64,000 nt of DNA from Thamnaconus septentrionalis (GCA_009823395.1 CM020515.1:16243989-16307988); one strand, 5' to 3'. Positions 1 to 11,762 are shown, counted from the stretch's first letter. Program-made: numbers and translations. The notes: generated by a model not told the origin, from the sequence alone.

Positions 1-909
1 TCGCTGTTCACAGATTGTCAATCAGAGCCGGCGGGCAGGTTGACCTGTCAGTCAGGAGCTTCTGGCCTCTCAGACGCAGACGAGCGTGGCTGAATTAGCT
101 CCGCTCGGCCCCCGAAGGTTGATTGACGGGTGATAAAATAAGAAAAAATAAACACAAGTCAGTTGAAAGCTGTGAGGCAGTCAACTAAGATAAGCAGAGG
201 GCCAATCACAGCGTTGGTCAGCTGACCTCAACATCCTGGAATACCGGATATTAAATCATTTGTACAAAACAAAAATGCTGGAACTCGAAATCTGCCACAA
301 TAGCAACTAATTCATAACTTTTTTTTAACCTCTTTCTTCACCTTTTGCCTGCAACAGTGGCTCCCTCCAGCCCCAACAAGTCATGAGTCAGCAGCCAGAG
401 ACGCCGCTGCCAGATATTTTAGCTCAGGGGACCAAAAAAAAAACCGTGCCGAGTTGATGGTCAGTTGATGGCCTGGAAAATTGCGTTTAAACCTTCAGGT
501 GTTATTCCGACTGGTATCTTACTCCCAGACGTACGGAATTAAATTAAATTCTACTCCGCCCGCTGTCCCTTTGATAAATGATCTCCACGGCGCACTTCTC
601 TATTTCTTCTGTTCTTTTCTTTTTTTCGTTCCCAGGCTCCTATTCAGTATGCGTCCCGAGAAGCTGAACTCTCGCGGTTTTGGTTGCGAATAAAAAGGTC
701 CAGCAGAGAGATCACAGCGTTTATTGTTGAAGAAGGAAACCGCAGAGGGTCGAGGAGGCTGTGCTGCGTTTTCTTTTTTTCTCTGTGTGCCAACGTGGTT
801 TTAAAGCTCCTGTTTCCACGGCTGCAGCCTGATTCCATGCCAGCACTCACGGGCTTCTCACCTTTCCGAGGAGGTGCTACCCAAAGTGGAGCTTTTAGTT
901 TGTAATGAG

Positions 910-960
910 TTTTTTTTTTTTTTCTCCTTCTTCTCCTCCTTCTTCTCCTCCCCTCCTTTC
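910..960 (+). repeat. Pyrimidine tract (T)n(CTTCTC)n
   Basis: A T-run followed by CTT/CTC triplets on the plus strand. Simple low-complexity DNA; it generates a spurious arginine/lysine-rich frame on the minus strand. Confidence 0.85.
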
Positions 961-1224
961 TTTTCGCTCTCTCACCGCTGAAGCTTGAACAGCAGCGGGT
1001 CACTGGTCTGCTGAAGGACTCTTGATACTCCAAAGAACAATAGACTAGAGATATTGGGAATTTTCAAAAAGATGATGACGGGTCCAGCGAGTCATTTAAA
1101 GTTTCACCAAGTATGACACCTGCTGCGGAATGCCAAGTGGGCCAAAAAGTCGGTGAGGTGGAACTTTTTTCCGAGCGACTGCGGAGGCGGATTAGAATTC
1201 CGAATGGCTCCCCTCTCCGACCTT

Positions 1225-1445
1225 TGCCCCTAAGGCCTTAATTACCCAAAAAGGATCTGTTATTTGACATTTAGCACTCATGTATCATCAGCATTAATTG
1301 AGATCAACCCGACACTTCGGCTGCGCTCCCAATGCTAATTTGCAGCTAATTAGCAGCTACCGGCGCCACGAGGCACGGAGACAATATTATTGGCCCTTTA
1401 TTGATTTCCGTCCATAAAAGCTGTTATTCTTTATTAGCCTTGTTC
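1225..1445. promoter_or_regulatory. Candidate conserved non-coding element
   Basis: Contains ATTAATTGAG (1293-1302) and a cluster of TAATT/TAATTAG cores at 1334-1357, then CCATAAAAG near 1412. The sequence has balanced composition, no simple repeat and no frame. This is the texture of vertebrate developmental enhancers with homeodomain sites. Inference only; cross-species alignment is needed. Confidence 0.3.
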
Positions 1446-3454
1446 TATCGATACTTATTGTGCTCAATGTACAATTTACAAAGGTCATAGTTCCCCGTGA
1501 ACGGGTGGAAAATGAAATGTCACGTCCATTCGAGGAGGAGGCACATTTTGGTGCTTATTTATTTGCCACTCAATGTTCTTTTCCCCTGAACATGATTATC
1601 GGTTACATAAATACCACAAAAACACCATGGCAACACACGAGGTGCGCTCATATTAAGGAAACGTGTGAAAACATTAGCATGCCGCTCATCTGTCGCTGAA
1701 GTGACGCAAATACCAGCTCAGATATTTCAGCGGGCGCAGCTAAAGATTAAAGACCTCCTGTTGTGGCCATTTCAAGACCTGCTAAATTCATTTTGGTGCG
1801 ATACTTCCAAGAACAAACCAGCCATCCTACCTTCCCATTATCCCTCTCAAGGGAAAAGTGGCTGAGGACATAGTTGCAGTCTACGCTGCAGCTAAATCTT
1901 ACGCACTAGTCCTTTAAATGTTCATGCCGACAATTAAATAGCTAAGAAAATGAGAAACTCAGAGAAAGAGAAAATTACTGTAATTGTCAATATATTGAAA
2001 CACTGCCGTTTTAATCCGCCAGTGTCTTTTACTGCTGACACAAAACATTTATAATCAGTATTTCTTCAAAAATAAAGAACAAGTCATTTGGAAAATAAAA
2101 TAACCCTGCAAGAAAAGAACAGCATTAGAAATAAATTAATAAATAAAAGTCCCCCTATTTTATGCAAATCCAAATGCATCATCTTATCACCGCATTTATC
2201 ACTTTATTTCAGCCCCGGGAGGTCACATCCAGACGAGTTTTCCCTCTGGCTCCATTTTACACGAGCAAGCAAGTCCGATTGTCACGCGGGAATAAAAGGC
2301 TTTGTCAGGGAAAACAAATGAGCACCGCACGCCAGGCCCGTCGCACAATACTCCCCGCTGAGAAGGGAAGTTTGGGCTTTACAAACTGAAAAATCAGCCA
2401 TCTGCGGGGGGACACGCCCCACTCGCATGGTCCAACAAGTATATCGCTGCAGCCTGGTGAGTTGGGGGGTTAGTGGAGGGCAGAGGCACCGAAATAAGCT
2501 GAACTTTGAGTAAATGGTATTCACTGAAATATTGTTTCTTCTTTATTCCTTGGCAACAGTTCCCTCAGTAATTAATGTATGAGTCTAATAACCTCTGAAT
2601 TGAAGCATATGTGTCCCCGTTCTCCTTGTTTTCCCTCCAAAGTTATTGGGTAGCTCAGTGAGGACACAATGTTTTCCCTCTCTGGGAGCAGGACGGCTAG
2701 TTCAACTCAATTGGCTCTCTGCACCTCTGCTTTCGCTCATTTTGTTGTTGTTTTCTTCTTTCTCATTGACACCAAATAAAAGGGCAGTCATTGGTATGGA
2801 TCAGGAGGCTCCTCAGAAGACGAGCCACCTTCAGCGTCTCAAAGGACAGGACGGATAAAACCTTGGAGGGAAAACTAGACAAAAGAAAACAAGGAGCCCA
2901 GACCGGTGGCGTAGGAAGAAATTGGAGTTTGGGTGAGGAGATGTGAAAATTAGACGTCACTCGCCTTGAAGAGAAATAAAAGAACTTTGATACTGACGCA
3001 GAAGCAGGAACCGAAGCAGAAAAGGCAAACAGAAGGAAAAAGGCTCTTTCAGGAACATGGCTGCTTTACAGAGACAATAACAGCAAAACAAAACAACAAG
3101 TTTAGTCAACAGAACTCAGTAAGAGCCGAGCGCAACAGTGTCGGCAAAAACCTCTGTTGCATATTATTCACTGAGAATAAAACTTCCTCCGGCTTGTCAG
3201 TGTCTCTTCCTCATGCTGCTGCACTCCTGCCTTTTTTGAAGTGACACATGAAGAGACTGTGTTTAGCCGTCGTTTTTGAAGCCAAAGCTACACCATGCCT
3301 CAGTGAGTGTGATAGCTACGCTAACTGCCAGAACTGGAGAAACCGACCTCTACTGCAAAAATGTTGTCAACTTTCATTCAGAAAAATAAAGGAGGCCTCC
3401 CGCAGTTCTCGGGGCCGTGACCATCACAGGCCAGTGGCTCGCCAGTAGTGATAA

Positions 3455-3655
3455 ATCACAACTTAAAAGTAGGGTTACAAAAAGATTTCGTAGATTCCGA
3501 TTTTTTTCCCCCGATTTTTCTATGGAAAAAAAAACGTTCAAGACAATTCAGAAATACGGGATGTAACGCGTCCCATTTTGATTCAAAGCGGATGCAATTT
3601 CATCGTCAAATACGGGACAATTCTGCATTTTAAGGTTGGCAACTCTAAATTTGGA
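3455..3655. repeat. Relic of a teleost-type interspersed repeat (ATACGGGA / GGTTGGCAAC type)
   Basis: Two copies of AAATACGGGA-like sequence (about 3551 and 3607) precede AAGGTTGGCAACTCTAAA (3632 on). The combination of 'tacgggac' and 'ttggcaac' is one I associate with old dispersed repeats in fish genomes. The family name is not assigned and the boundaries are approximate. Confidence 0.35.
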
Positions 3656-5194
3656 AACTCTAAATGTAACCATTCAACAGAGGAGCTTAGCAAGGGCTCT
3701 CTTTCTTCAACTTGTTTTTGCAGTTCTGTTTAAATCTGATTGCAAATTGAACGCACAAGAACAATTTACTTGAATCTGCTTTTTCTCTTATATGAGTTTC
3801 TATTCATTCAACAAAAACATGGACGGTCGGGGCAGTGATCAGTGTGGACAGGGCTGAACCATTCAGGCCCGTTACTTGCTTTGCACCTGACTCAAAATAT
3901 ATATACACTTTTAAATAAATCTTTGGAAAAGCGTCTTTGAGGATAGAAAATACACAATCTACAACCTGACAAGCAGCAGGTGGCCTAGTGGCGATAGTCG
4001 GCCGTGGAGCGGAGAGGAGAGGCAAAGACTCCCTATCTTTGGTTTGCATACAATGTGCAATTGTGAAGGGAAAAGCAGCATTTTTTTTTCAGTTTTTTTG
4101 TTTTTGTTTTTTCCCGAAGATCTTTTCTTTATCAGCGGAGCCGACTGGAGCTTCTGTCACGGTGGTGCCTTGAAGCAGCGGCTCAGGCTGGCAGAGCAGC
4201 AGAGCAGCAGCCTCCTCTGCTTAACGCTCAAAGACTGCAGCCAGACACACAGAGGCACGTCTCAGCTGTACTGGGGGTCAAGATGGCCAAAAAATAAGAC
4301 AAATCCGATCACTTATGATCGACATCTGTCAGTTTTATAATATCAGTTTGTTGGATAAACATAGTCAAAGCAAAAGATGAGAGTTTTTCCAAGATGTGGG
4401 ACAGCACTTGCTTTAAAATGTAATAAATATTTTTTCCTCATCATTAAATCACTGCAACCACTTGAACAGCCTGAAATACGCTAAGCCAGGGTCAATTTAT
4501 TCACTGACTAATTGATGATAGTGATGGTTAATGTCTTTTAAAAGCAAAGCCTTGAGCCTTAATTATCTTTCGTTGTCGAGTGAAAGTTAGGTTTTTGAGT
4601 AAAAACACTTTCTGAGCCACCGATTCTTTGAAATCTGTCGTCTCTCTCTGGCCAAAACCCGAATTTGACTCTCAGAGGAAATTTGTTGTGCTGAGGAAGA
4701 AAAGTCTAAATTTCAAGAATTTGGAGCTGGGCTCATGTAGTCTTTTTCACAAAAGACGAACGGGTGAAACCCACCGAGTTTGAGTGCGGTATGAAGAGGG
4801 TGAAGAGGCCCCTTAGCAACTGGAACGATGGGGGGGGGGATTTTTTCCCTCCTGCCTTCTTTCTTGCAGGCTGCGTTTGAGTCATTCTTCAGCAGCAGGG
4901 TTTCAATAGGTTATCCACACAGGAGGAAAAGGGAGAAAGCCTTCATTACCCAGCGCATAAAGCCTAAATGGGAAAAGAGAGTGTGGAATGGCTGCGTGTG
5001 TCTGATAGGGGAATACACTCGGCTCCGATGCCTTGGGTGTTCTGGCCTGCTGCACTCAGGGCTCGCGCTGGACAACACAGATTGCTGCCATTATGGAAAG
5101 TGGGTCTGCGGTGGTGGTTTAAAAAAAAAAAGGACGAAGAAGAAGTAGAAAAAGAAAAGAGGGAAAAAAGAAAAAAGAAACTGGAGCTTTAAAT

Positions 5195-5815
5195 AGGCAA
5201 ACATTCCAACGATGGCCCAAGGGTGCATCGAGAGGATCAGGACCGCGGACGGTGCGATGAGACGCGCGCGAGCACGAAACCCAGCAGCAAAATTATCCCC
5301 GCTTAGTTTATCCCCTCACAAGTCGCCGCTGCAGGCGGTTTGTTTTCTTCGGCGTATATACGCGGCCGATTTATTGGCACACGAGGGCAAGACTTAATAC
5401 GCAGGGTTTAAAAAGCCCAAACAGAAAGAAAAATACAGAAATCTGCTTTTTATGCAGAGAGGAGGCGACACTACAGGCAGGTTTTGACTATTTGTGAGTT
5501 TACCACGACAAGGTGGGAATCGGCACCGAATCTAATGTATGCGTCCCTCCGTCCCCCCCTTCGTTCCCTCTCCCTCTTTCTCCACGGGTGTGGCACAGAA
5601 TCACCGGAGTGAGCCGGAGAGAAGACGCTCCGACAAAAAAAAAGAAAAAGGCAGCCAATGCATTTTAAAGCCGAGGAGACGGCAGAGGAGCTTTAAGTTA
5701 AACTTCCGTTTAGCTGCTGAAGGATCTGGCGGCGGCGTCACACTGCGAGTGAGCCGAGGCCGGGTCAGACTCCGGCGTGCACTCTTTACTCTGAAAGGTC
5801 ACCGAGGCTGAGGAG
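5195..5815. promoter_or_regulatory. CpG-rich block, candidate distal promoter / first exon of elfn1
   Basis: CpG dinucleotides are much denser than in the flanks, with CGCGCGCG-like runs near 5262. A palindromic GCGTATATACGC (5352-5363) could act as a TATA-type element. The position, 2-2.5 kb upstream of the coding exon and on the coding side, fits a promoter or a non-coding first exon, but no transcription evidence is visible. Confidence 0.3.
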
Positions 5816-6644
5816 TCATAACAAGACAACATTATTATTCATTTTTTTATTTTTTTCCACCCCTGCACCCCTTGCAGAGATCAGTCGCCGTGTCAGATAT
5901 TCCGCCGAGCGGCATTTTCATATTCATTTCACGGAACATTTGATTTGGGACCGCTTTTCCCCCAGCCAAGTGTTCTTTCTCTTCTCTGCCGCTGTGCTTT
6001 TTATTTTGAAGGTGGTTTTCTAACACGGCCACGGCCTTTTGGCATTCTGCAGCGGCGGCGGCGGCATTTATATCCCCCACTTACAGCCGATAAGAACCTA
6101 AACTGGAGCCTCTCAGCCCGACAGCCGACCGTTTCATGTTCGTGTGTGACAAGGAAAGCGTGCAAATCAGAAATTTAGTTGTATTGCCAAAAAAAAACCT
6201 CTGATTGACAGACCTTGTGTTGTGTGTGCATCATCATCACTTTTTTTTGTATCATGTGTGGGTTCCTTGTCAAAGCTTCTTGTTCTCTGAGGATTCGCGA
6301 CGACCCCCAGCCTCTAGACAGGTTGTTGGCTCTGCCACTATTTAGCAACCACTCAATTTAGCCTGTTCAGTGACGGGGGTATTTGAAGGGGAAAAATGCA
6401 GTGAGAGGGGAAACACCACAGTGCACCGCCGCCTACCACACAAAGTGGATGGGAGGGGGAAAAAAGGTCAGCTGGCAGCAGGAGCCGTCGTTATGGCCAC
6501 GATGGCAGGTGGTGTTTGAACTTGAGGAATATCCTCCCTGCCAGGAAGCGTCACATTCACTCTGCCCCAGCACTCATCATCACTAAATGTAGTTTGGCCC
6601 CTCCCCCTCCTCGCTTGACAGGAATTATTTCCAAAGGAGCATTG

Positions 6645-6790
6645 GTTCTCTTTGGTTGGGTTTGCAGAATGACTCAATTCACTTTGTGCACATTGACCCT
6701 TGAACAATTAATTGCGCTCGTCAAAGCTGCAATAATGACTTATTTTCTGCCTAACATTGGGCCTAATGGAGTGAGGTTGTGCTGCAAGTC
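6645..6790. promoter_or_regulatory. Candidate conserved non-coding element
   Basis: Complex, repeat-free DNA with GAACAATTAATTG (6702-6714; a SOX-like ACAAT next to a homeodomain TAATT core) and CAATAATGACTTATT shortly after. No coding potential. Judged by texture only. Confidence 0.3.
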
Positions 6791-7477
6791 AATCCAGTGT
6801 AACAGCTGCAATCTACACAGGTTGCTCTGATCGACCTGTAACTTTGAGAGCCTGAGTGAACAGTTTCTTTAAATCGAACCAAACACACAAAGAAGGGCTC
6901 ATCTGCTCTTTTTACAAAAACACAATGTGTTTTTTTTTTTTTGCTTAAACAGATTTTTGGAAGAGGAGAGGAACCAACATTCTCTGCACCTAATTCCATC
7001 TCTTGCTTGCGAAAAGGCCTTAATTTAATTTAGTCTGATCCAGTACCCACACCTCGCATCCAAATTTCCTTCTTTTTCTCCAGTCTGCGAGAAGGAAAAA
7101 AATGTTAAATTTATGCAGGGGAAGGAGAATCATGCGGTGTCGGATAATTGATTTAATGCAGCTTCTTAACATTGGCCTCCCTCAGATGTGTCTGACAGCC
7201 CTCAGATTACCAGTGTGAAAGCGGGGAACCTGCTCTTCCCAACCTGACAGGCAGTAATTGGCCGGCAGTTTCCTTAAATCTCAGTCCCGCCACGGGGAAT
7301 ACAAACACCTCCGGAATGGCGCACAAAAAATAATTAGCGGGGCACTGACAAGCAGAGCATGCAGCAAAACATAAATCCTTCACTTCCACTCAAGAACTCA
7401 AACACAAAATATGTTACTTCCCCGAGCCCTGGCAATGCACTTTATGTCAACCCTCTGCTCTTGTCTTTATCTTGCAG

Positions 7478-7556
7478 ATTTTTCCTCAAAGAGTTCACCA
7501 GTGATCCAGTGGGGGAGACAGTGGAAGATACAAGAAGCTGTGAACATCTAATGATG
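7478..7556 (+). other. elfn1: Candidate non-coding 5' UTR exon of elfn1
   Basis: A 79-bp segment is flanked by a good acceptor (pyrimidine run ending TTATCTTGCAG at 7477) and a good donor (ATG|GTAACC, GT at 7557). Spliced to 7861 it would place two tandem ATGs (7551, 7554) just upstream of the coding start. The segment has no open frame linked to ELFN1, so it would be untranslated. Supported only by splice-site shape and position; no transcript evidence. Confidence 0.4.
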
Positions 7557-7860
7557 GTAACCTTTAAGAAGAAAAGCACAAGCCAGCCTGAGGTGGTGAA
7601 ATCCCTTTCAAGCATCACCCAATGCTTATTGCGGGCAACCCTTTGGAAAAGAAACTGAGTGCAAGGGCAGATCTTGTTTGTTTTTTTTCCCCCGTTACCA
7701 ACTGCTACATGGAGACAAACCCATCCATCAATGAAGAGGAGACAAGCAAAAGGACTTTTTATGGCCTCTGAACACCCTGCTGACCTTCCAATGGGATTGT
7801 CTCAGCTGTAATAAAAAAGACAGTGGTATCACTTTTACTTTCCTCGCTCTGTGTTTCCAG
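7557..7860 (+). other. elfn1: Candidate short intron between 5' UTR exon and coding exon
   Basis: 304 bp between donor GTAACC (7557) and acceptor CAG (7860). It contains T-rich stretches and no other feature. It depends on the candidate UTR exon being real; a longer upstream intron running straight to 7860 is equally possible. Confidence 0.35.
7833..7860 (+). other. elfn1: Splice acceptor (3' splice site) of the elfn1 coding exon
   Basis: A pyrimidine-rich run ends in TTTCCAG at 7860, eight bases before the first ATG (7869). The reading frame stays open upstream through this tract to a GTG at 7851, but that codon lies inside the polypyrimidine stretch and would be intronic. This is why the CDS is started at 7869. 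Family knowledge: ELFN1 has its whole coding region in one exon preceded by non-coding 5' exons. Confidence 0.75.
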
Positions 7861-7868
7861 CCCTGCAC

Positions 7869-10241
7869 ATGACTCTCAGAGAAGCACCAATGGCCTGCAG
7901 CTCAGGCTTGGTGATGAGTGCCTTGTTTTGGTCTGTAGCCATTGTATACTTAACTCACATTGGCCGAGTCAGTGGGGACTGTTGGCTGATTGAGGGCGAA
8001 AAGGGCTTTGTGTGGCTGGCAATCTGCAGCCAAAACCAACCACCTTACGAGGCCATCCCGCAGCATATCAACAGCACTATTGTGGACCTGCGTCTGAATG
8101 AAAACAAAATCAAGAGCATCCACTACTCTGCCCTTAGCCGCTTTGCCAACTTGACCTACCTGAACATGACCAAGAATGAAATCTCTTACATAGAGGACGG
8201 GGCCTTCTCTGCTCAGTTCAACCTTCAAGTCCTCCAAATGGGCTTTAACAAGTTGCGTAACCTGACAGAGGGGATTCTCAGGGGTTTAGGAAAGCTGCAG
8301 TATCTCTACCTCCAGGCCAACCTGATTGAGACTGTGACACCTAATGCCTTTTGGGAGTGCCCCAACATAGAGAACATTGACCTCTCAATGAACCGAATCC
8401 AGCAGTTGGATGGCTCCACCTTCACCAGTCTGAATAAACTCACCACCTGTGAGCTGTACACCAACCCGTTCAACTGCTCCTGTGAGTTGCTCGGTTTTGT
8501 CAAGTGGCTGTCGGCTTTCCCCAACAGGACAAACGAGCGGATGGTCTGCGACTCCCCACCAGGCGTCTCCGGGTACAGTTTACTGAGCCAGAACCCCAAC
8601 AATCCGACATACCGAAATGCACTCCACATGCTTACCACTGTGTGCACTGATGACTATGTGACGCCGTTTATCCCTGTGCCCACCGAGCTCACAACGCCGC
8701 CACCAGACTCCACGCTCTGTGGAGTAGAGGACTGTCCCTCAGGCACAGAGCCGGAAGACCTCATCATCAGTACACCATACAACAATGAAGAGGTCAACCC
8801 CGTGATGAGGCTGAAACAAGTCTCAAACACAGGTGCCACCATCATGGTCCAGATTCCTCATCCCTACAAGAAAATGTACATCCTGGTTCTGTACAACAAC
8901 AGCTTTTTCACGGATATCCAAACGCTGAAAGAAACAAAAGAGGACATTGAACTCAAGAGTCTCAAACCCCACACCAACTACACGTATTGCGTGGCATCAG
9001 TACGCCATTCTCTTCGACACAACCATACTTGTCTGACAATCACCACTGGCCCTAGGAACGGCAAGGAACTCGGTGTGAATAACGCAACTGCTACTCACTA
9101 CATCATGACAATTCTGGGCTGTCTCTTCAGCATGGTCATTTTCCTGGGTGTGGTCTACTACTGCCTGCGAAGAAAGCGTCAGCAGGATGAAAAGCACAAA
9201 AAGTCTGGCAGCCTGAAGAAGAACATCATGGAACTCAAGTATGGGCAGGAGCTGGAGGGAGGTACGATTTCTCGGATGTCGCAAAAGCAGCTGTTGGCCG
9301 GAGAAAGCATGCCGCGCATGCCCTACCTGCCATCAGCAAGTGATATGGAGCAGTACAAATTCCAAGAGATAAGTGAGACTCCTAAAATGATGAAAGGAAA
9401 CTACATGGAGGTCCGAAGCATGGACCACCACGACCGCCGGGAGTGTGATATGGGGATGGCTGGGAACAGCCAGGGCTCAGTGGCCGAGATTTCTACAATT
9501 GCAAAAGAGGTAGATAAAGTCAATCAGATCATTAACAACTGCATAGACGCCCTCAAGTCGGAATCCACCTCTTTCCAGGGAGTGAAATCTGGAGCAGTGT
9601 CCACTGCCGAGCCACAGCTTGTGCTTCTGTCAGAACACCCACAGAGCAAATCTGGCCTTCTATCACCAGGGTACAATGACAGCTACCACCACTCCCTGCA
9701 GAGGCATCGCTCCTCTGACGCCTCACCGAAAAGGCCCAGCACTGCCACGGGAGGGCCCATGCGGAGCCCAAGGCCTTATCGCTCCGAACCCAAGTATATA
9801 GAGAAAACCTCGCCGACAGGAGAGACCATCCTTACCGTTGCGCCCACCGCTGCCATCATGAGGGCTGACGCAGACAAAATCCGCCAGTACAGTGACCACC
9901 GACACTCCTATCCCGACGCCCAGATCGAGGAGCTGGAGGGGCCCGATGGCCACAAGTCCTCCATGCTGGAGCCGCTCACCCATTCCCGCTCCAGAGACTT
10001 AGCGTATTCCCAGCTGCCATCTCAGTATCACAACCTGAGCTACTCGTCGAGCCCCGAGTACTACTGCAAGCCTTCACACAGCATCTGGGAGCGCTTCAAG
10101 CTCCACCGGAAGCGGCACAAAGATGACGAGTACATGGCGGCGGGCCACGCGCTCCGGAAGAAGGTCCAGTTTGCGAAAGACGAGGACCTGCATGATATTT
10201 TAGACTACTGGAAAGGTGTGTCCGCCCAGAATAAATCATAA
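7869..10241 (+). CDS. elfn1: ELFN1: extracellular leucine-rich repeat and fibronectin type III protein, single coding exon
   Basis: Encodes 790 residues from the first ATG after a splice acceptor. Seen in order: signal peptide (about 1-36, mature start near DCWL), LRR N-cap cysteines 38-53, five LRRs (about 71-185, LxxLxLxxNxI pattern), LRR C-cap with NPFNCSCEL (about 199-259), fibronectin III-like domain (about 312-392), one membrane helix (about 409-433, THYIMTILGCLF) followed by a basic stop-transfer, then a 357-residue cytoplasmic tail. The tail carries the family block AEISTIAKEVDKVNQIINNC and ends with KKVQFAKDEDLHDILDYW, where KVQF (765-768) fits the RVxF docking motif for protein phosphatase 1. 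About ten N-glycosylation sequons lie outside the membrane. Known of the family: mammalian ELFN1 is a postsynaptic (and photoreceptor) adhesion protein that binds group III mGluRs in trans and is also named PPP1R28. LRR5 wording and the STSFQGVKSG stretch favour ELFN1 over ELFN2. The a/b paralogue is unresolved. Alternative starts at 7890 and 7914 would give shorter, more typical signal peptides. Confidence 0.97.
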   Translation: MTLREAPMACSSGLVMSALFWSVAIVYLTHIGRVSGDCWLIEGEKGFVWLAICSQNQPPYEAIPQHINSTIVDLRLNENKIKSIHYSALSRFANLTYLNMTKNEISYIEDGAFSAQFNLQVLQMGFNKLRNLTEGILRGLGKLQYLYLQANLIETVTPNAFWECPNIENIDLSMNRIQQLDGSTFTSLNKLTTCELYTNPFNCSCELLGFVKWLSAFPNRTNERMVCDSPPGVSGYSLLSQNPNNPTYRNALHMLTTVCTDDYVTPFIPVPTELTTPPPDSTLCGVEDCPSGTEPEDLIISTPYNNEEVNPVMRLKQVSNTGATIMVQIPHPYKKMYILVLYNNSFFTDIQTLKETKEDIELKSLKPHTNYTYCVASVRHSLRHNHTCLTITTGPRNGKELGVNNATATHYIMTILGCLFSMVIFLGVVYYCLRRKRQQDEKHKKSGSLKKNIMELKYGQELEGGTISRMSQKQLLAGESMPRMPYLPSASDMEQYKFQEISETPKMMKGNYMEVRSMDHHDRRECDMGMAGNSQGSVAEISTIAKEVDKVNQIINNCIDALKSESTSFQGVKSGAVSTAEPQLVLLSEHPQSKSGLLSPGYNDSYHHSLQRHRSSDASPKRPSTATGGPMRSPRPYRSEPKYIEKTSPTGETILTVAPTAAIMRADADKIRQYSDHRHSYPDAQIEELEGPDGHKSSMLEPLTHSRSRDLAYSQLPSQYHNLSYSSSPEYYCKPSHSIWERFKLHRKRHKDDEYMAAGHALRKKVQFAKDEDLHDILDYWKGVSAQNKS

Positions 10242-11720
10242 CCTCCTTAGGTGTTTTTAAAAATGGACTGTGCGTTGCAGAAGTGACACAAAGAACCTCA
10301 TCTGGACAACTGAATCAATGGATACTTCCACATTATAGGCTAATCAACTACACACGCGTGTCTCATTCTCTTTTGACTGTGAGGAAAAGCGGGGGTACAG
10401 ATTCTTTAAATTTGTCATATTATGTAAAGCATTCACGGGGAAACTTTCATCTATCGAAGAGAAAATATATTGCAAATTATTAATATATATGTTACAATGG
10501 AGTATAGGTTTTTGGGTATCGCATGGCCAAGTCCTGTGACAGTGGATTTGCTGTTGTGTAATATGAAACTACAATATGAAGCTATGTCTACTGAAGCCTC
10601 AGTATGTTTTGAGGAACTACCTGGACCCTCCATTGAAAAAAAAAAAAAAACTCCTTGTTTTCTTCCCTCTACGCATATATTTAATTCAACACTATGTACA
10701 GATATGGGTTTCTATATTTGCAATGTTTGCTGTGTAAATGGAAAAGTATTAGTGGACGAATCAGGTTTTCAATCAATCAGATACATCTGGATCAACTAGT
10801 TGCTGAAGGACGCCATATCCAACTTCAAGCCTGCCAGATCGGTTGTACTTTAACCATCGCCGCCTGTTTTTGTCTCTTATTTCTTTTCATTCTTCTTTTT
10901 TTGTGAAAGCTTTTACATGCATTTTACAAGACAGACGCTGATCAATCCCCTTAATCCCGCAATGCAGTATTCAGTGGACAGACTTCATGTTGTAACGACG
11001 TAGTTATGATGTTGCAGGACGCGACCTGAGGTCTGACTCATCAGTTTCATCGACCATCATTTGTATCTTTAGTACCAAAGTAGAAAAAAAAAAGCTGAAA
11101 TGTTTACAATATTTCTGCATGGTCTGGGAATCGTACACTCATCTAGCAGTTGGTTTGGTTTTGGGTTTGTTTGTTTGCTTGTTTCCCGCCCTTCCTACAG
11201 GATAGGATGCTGAACGTCCACTCTTGAAACACTGACAGCTGAACAGGAGAGAACTGCGCTGTTCCCTGTTCCAGCAGGGGCTGTTCTTCCCTGCTGAGGA
11301 GCCCGATGGATGAATGTAACTGATAAATATTCAGATCTGTCTATGGCAGCTTTTATGTATGGAAATATGTATTATTTAATGCTGTTATCGTGTGTTTCAT
11401 TTTGTTTTGGGTTTGTTTGTTTTTTTCCTTTTGCGCCACAACTCCTTCCAGTGTATTATACTGCATAATGTCTGATCTAACTAATGCAGAGAGGCTGTTT
11501 CTCATCGAGGACCGACCTTTTTGCTTGATGAGTGTTTGGGATTGGGGTTTTTTTCACTCTCGTTTCACCTACTAGGCTGTCTCATCTTTTTTTTATTTCA
11601 TATTTTACAAAAGGTACGTACCAGACAACTATCAACATGCTAGAGAAAAATTTTGAGAATGTGAAACTGAATCCTCTGACTTACTGGCTGTGAATTTGTA
11701 TATCATAAAGTTTTTTGAGT

Positions 11721-11762
11721 ATAAATATATAAATATATATATAAATATATATATATATATAT
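11721..11762. repeat. (TA)n/(TAAA)n microsatellite in the elfn1 3' UTR
   Basis: About 42 bp of alternating TATA/AATATA sequence, about 95 bp before the AATAAA signal. Such AT tracts are often length-variable and can influence 3' end formation. Confidence 0.85.

Larger units (their letters stand above)
1..7477. other. Non-coding upstream / 5' intronic region of elfn1
   Basis: No frame here looks like a protein: open frames are short and lie in repeats or pyrimidine/purine tracts (for example the arginine-rich minus-strand frame at about 644-1033 is the complement of a CTT/CTC tract). The stretch holds two conserved-looking AT-core blocks, one CpG-rich block and a repeat relic, listed separately. 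Poly(T), poly(A) and poly(G) runs are frequent. It is probably promoter-distal sequence or a 5' intron of elfn1. Confidence 0.6.

Noticed and set aside
7851..7868. Upstream extension of the ELFN1 frame to a GTG at 7851
   Set aside because: The codons lie in the polypyrimidine tract of a splice acceptor and GTG is not a normal start in this setting.
7950..9983. Several minus-strand frames across elfn1
   Set aside because: Antisense shadows of the ELFN1 coding sequence.
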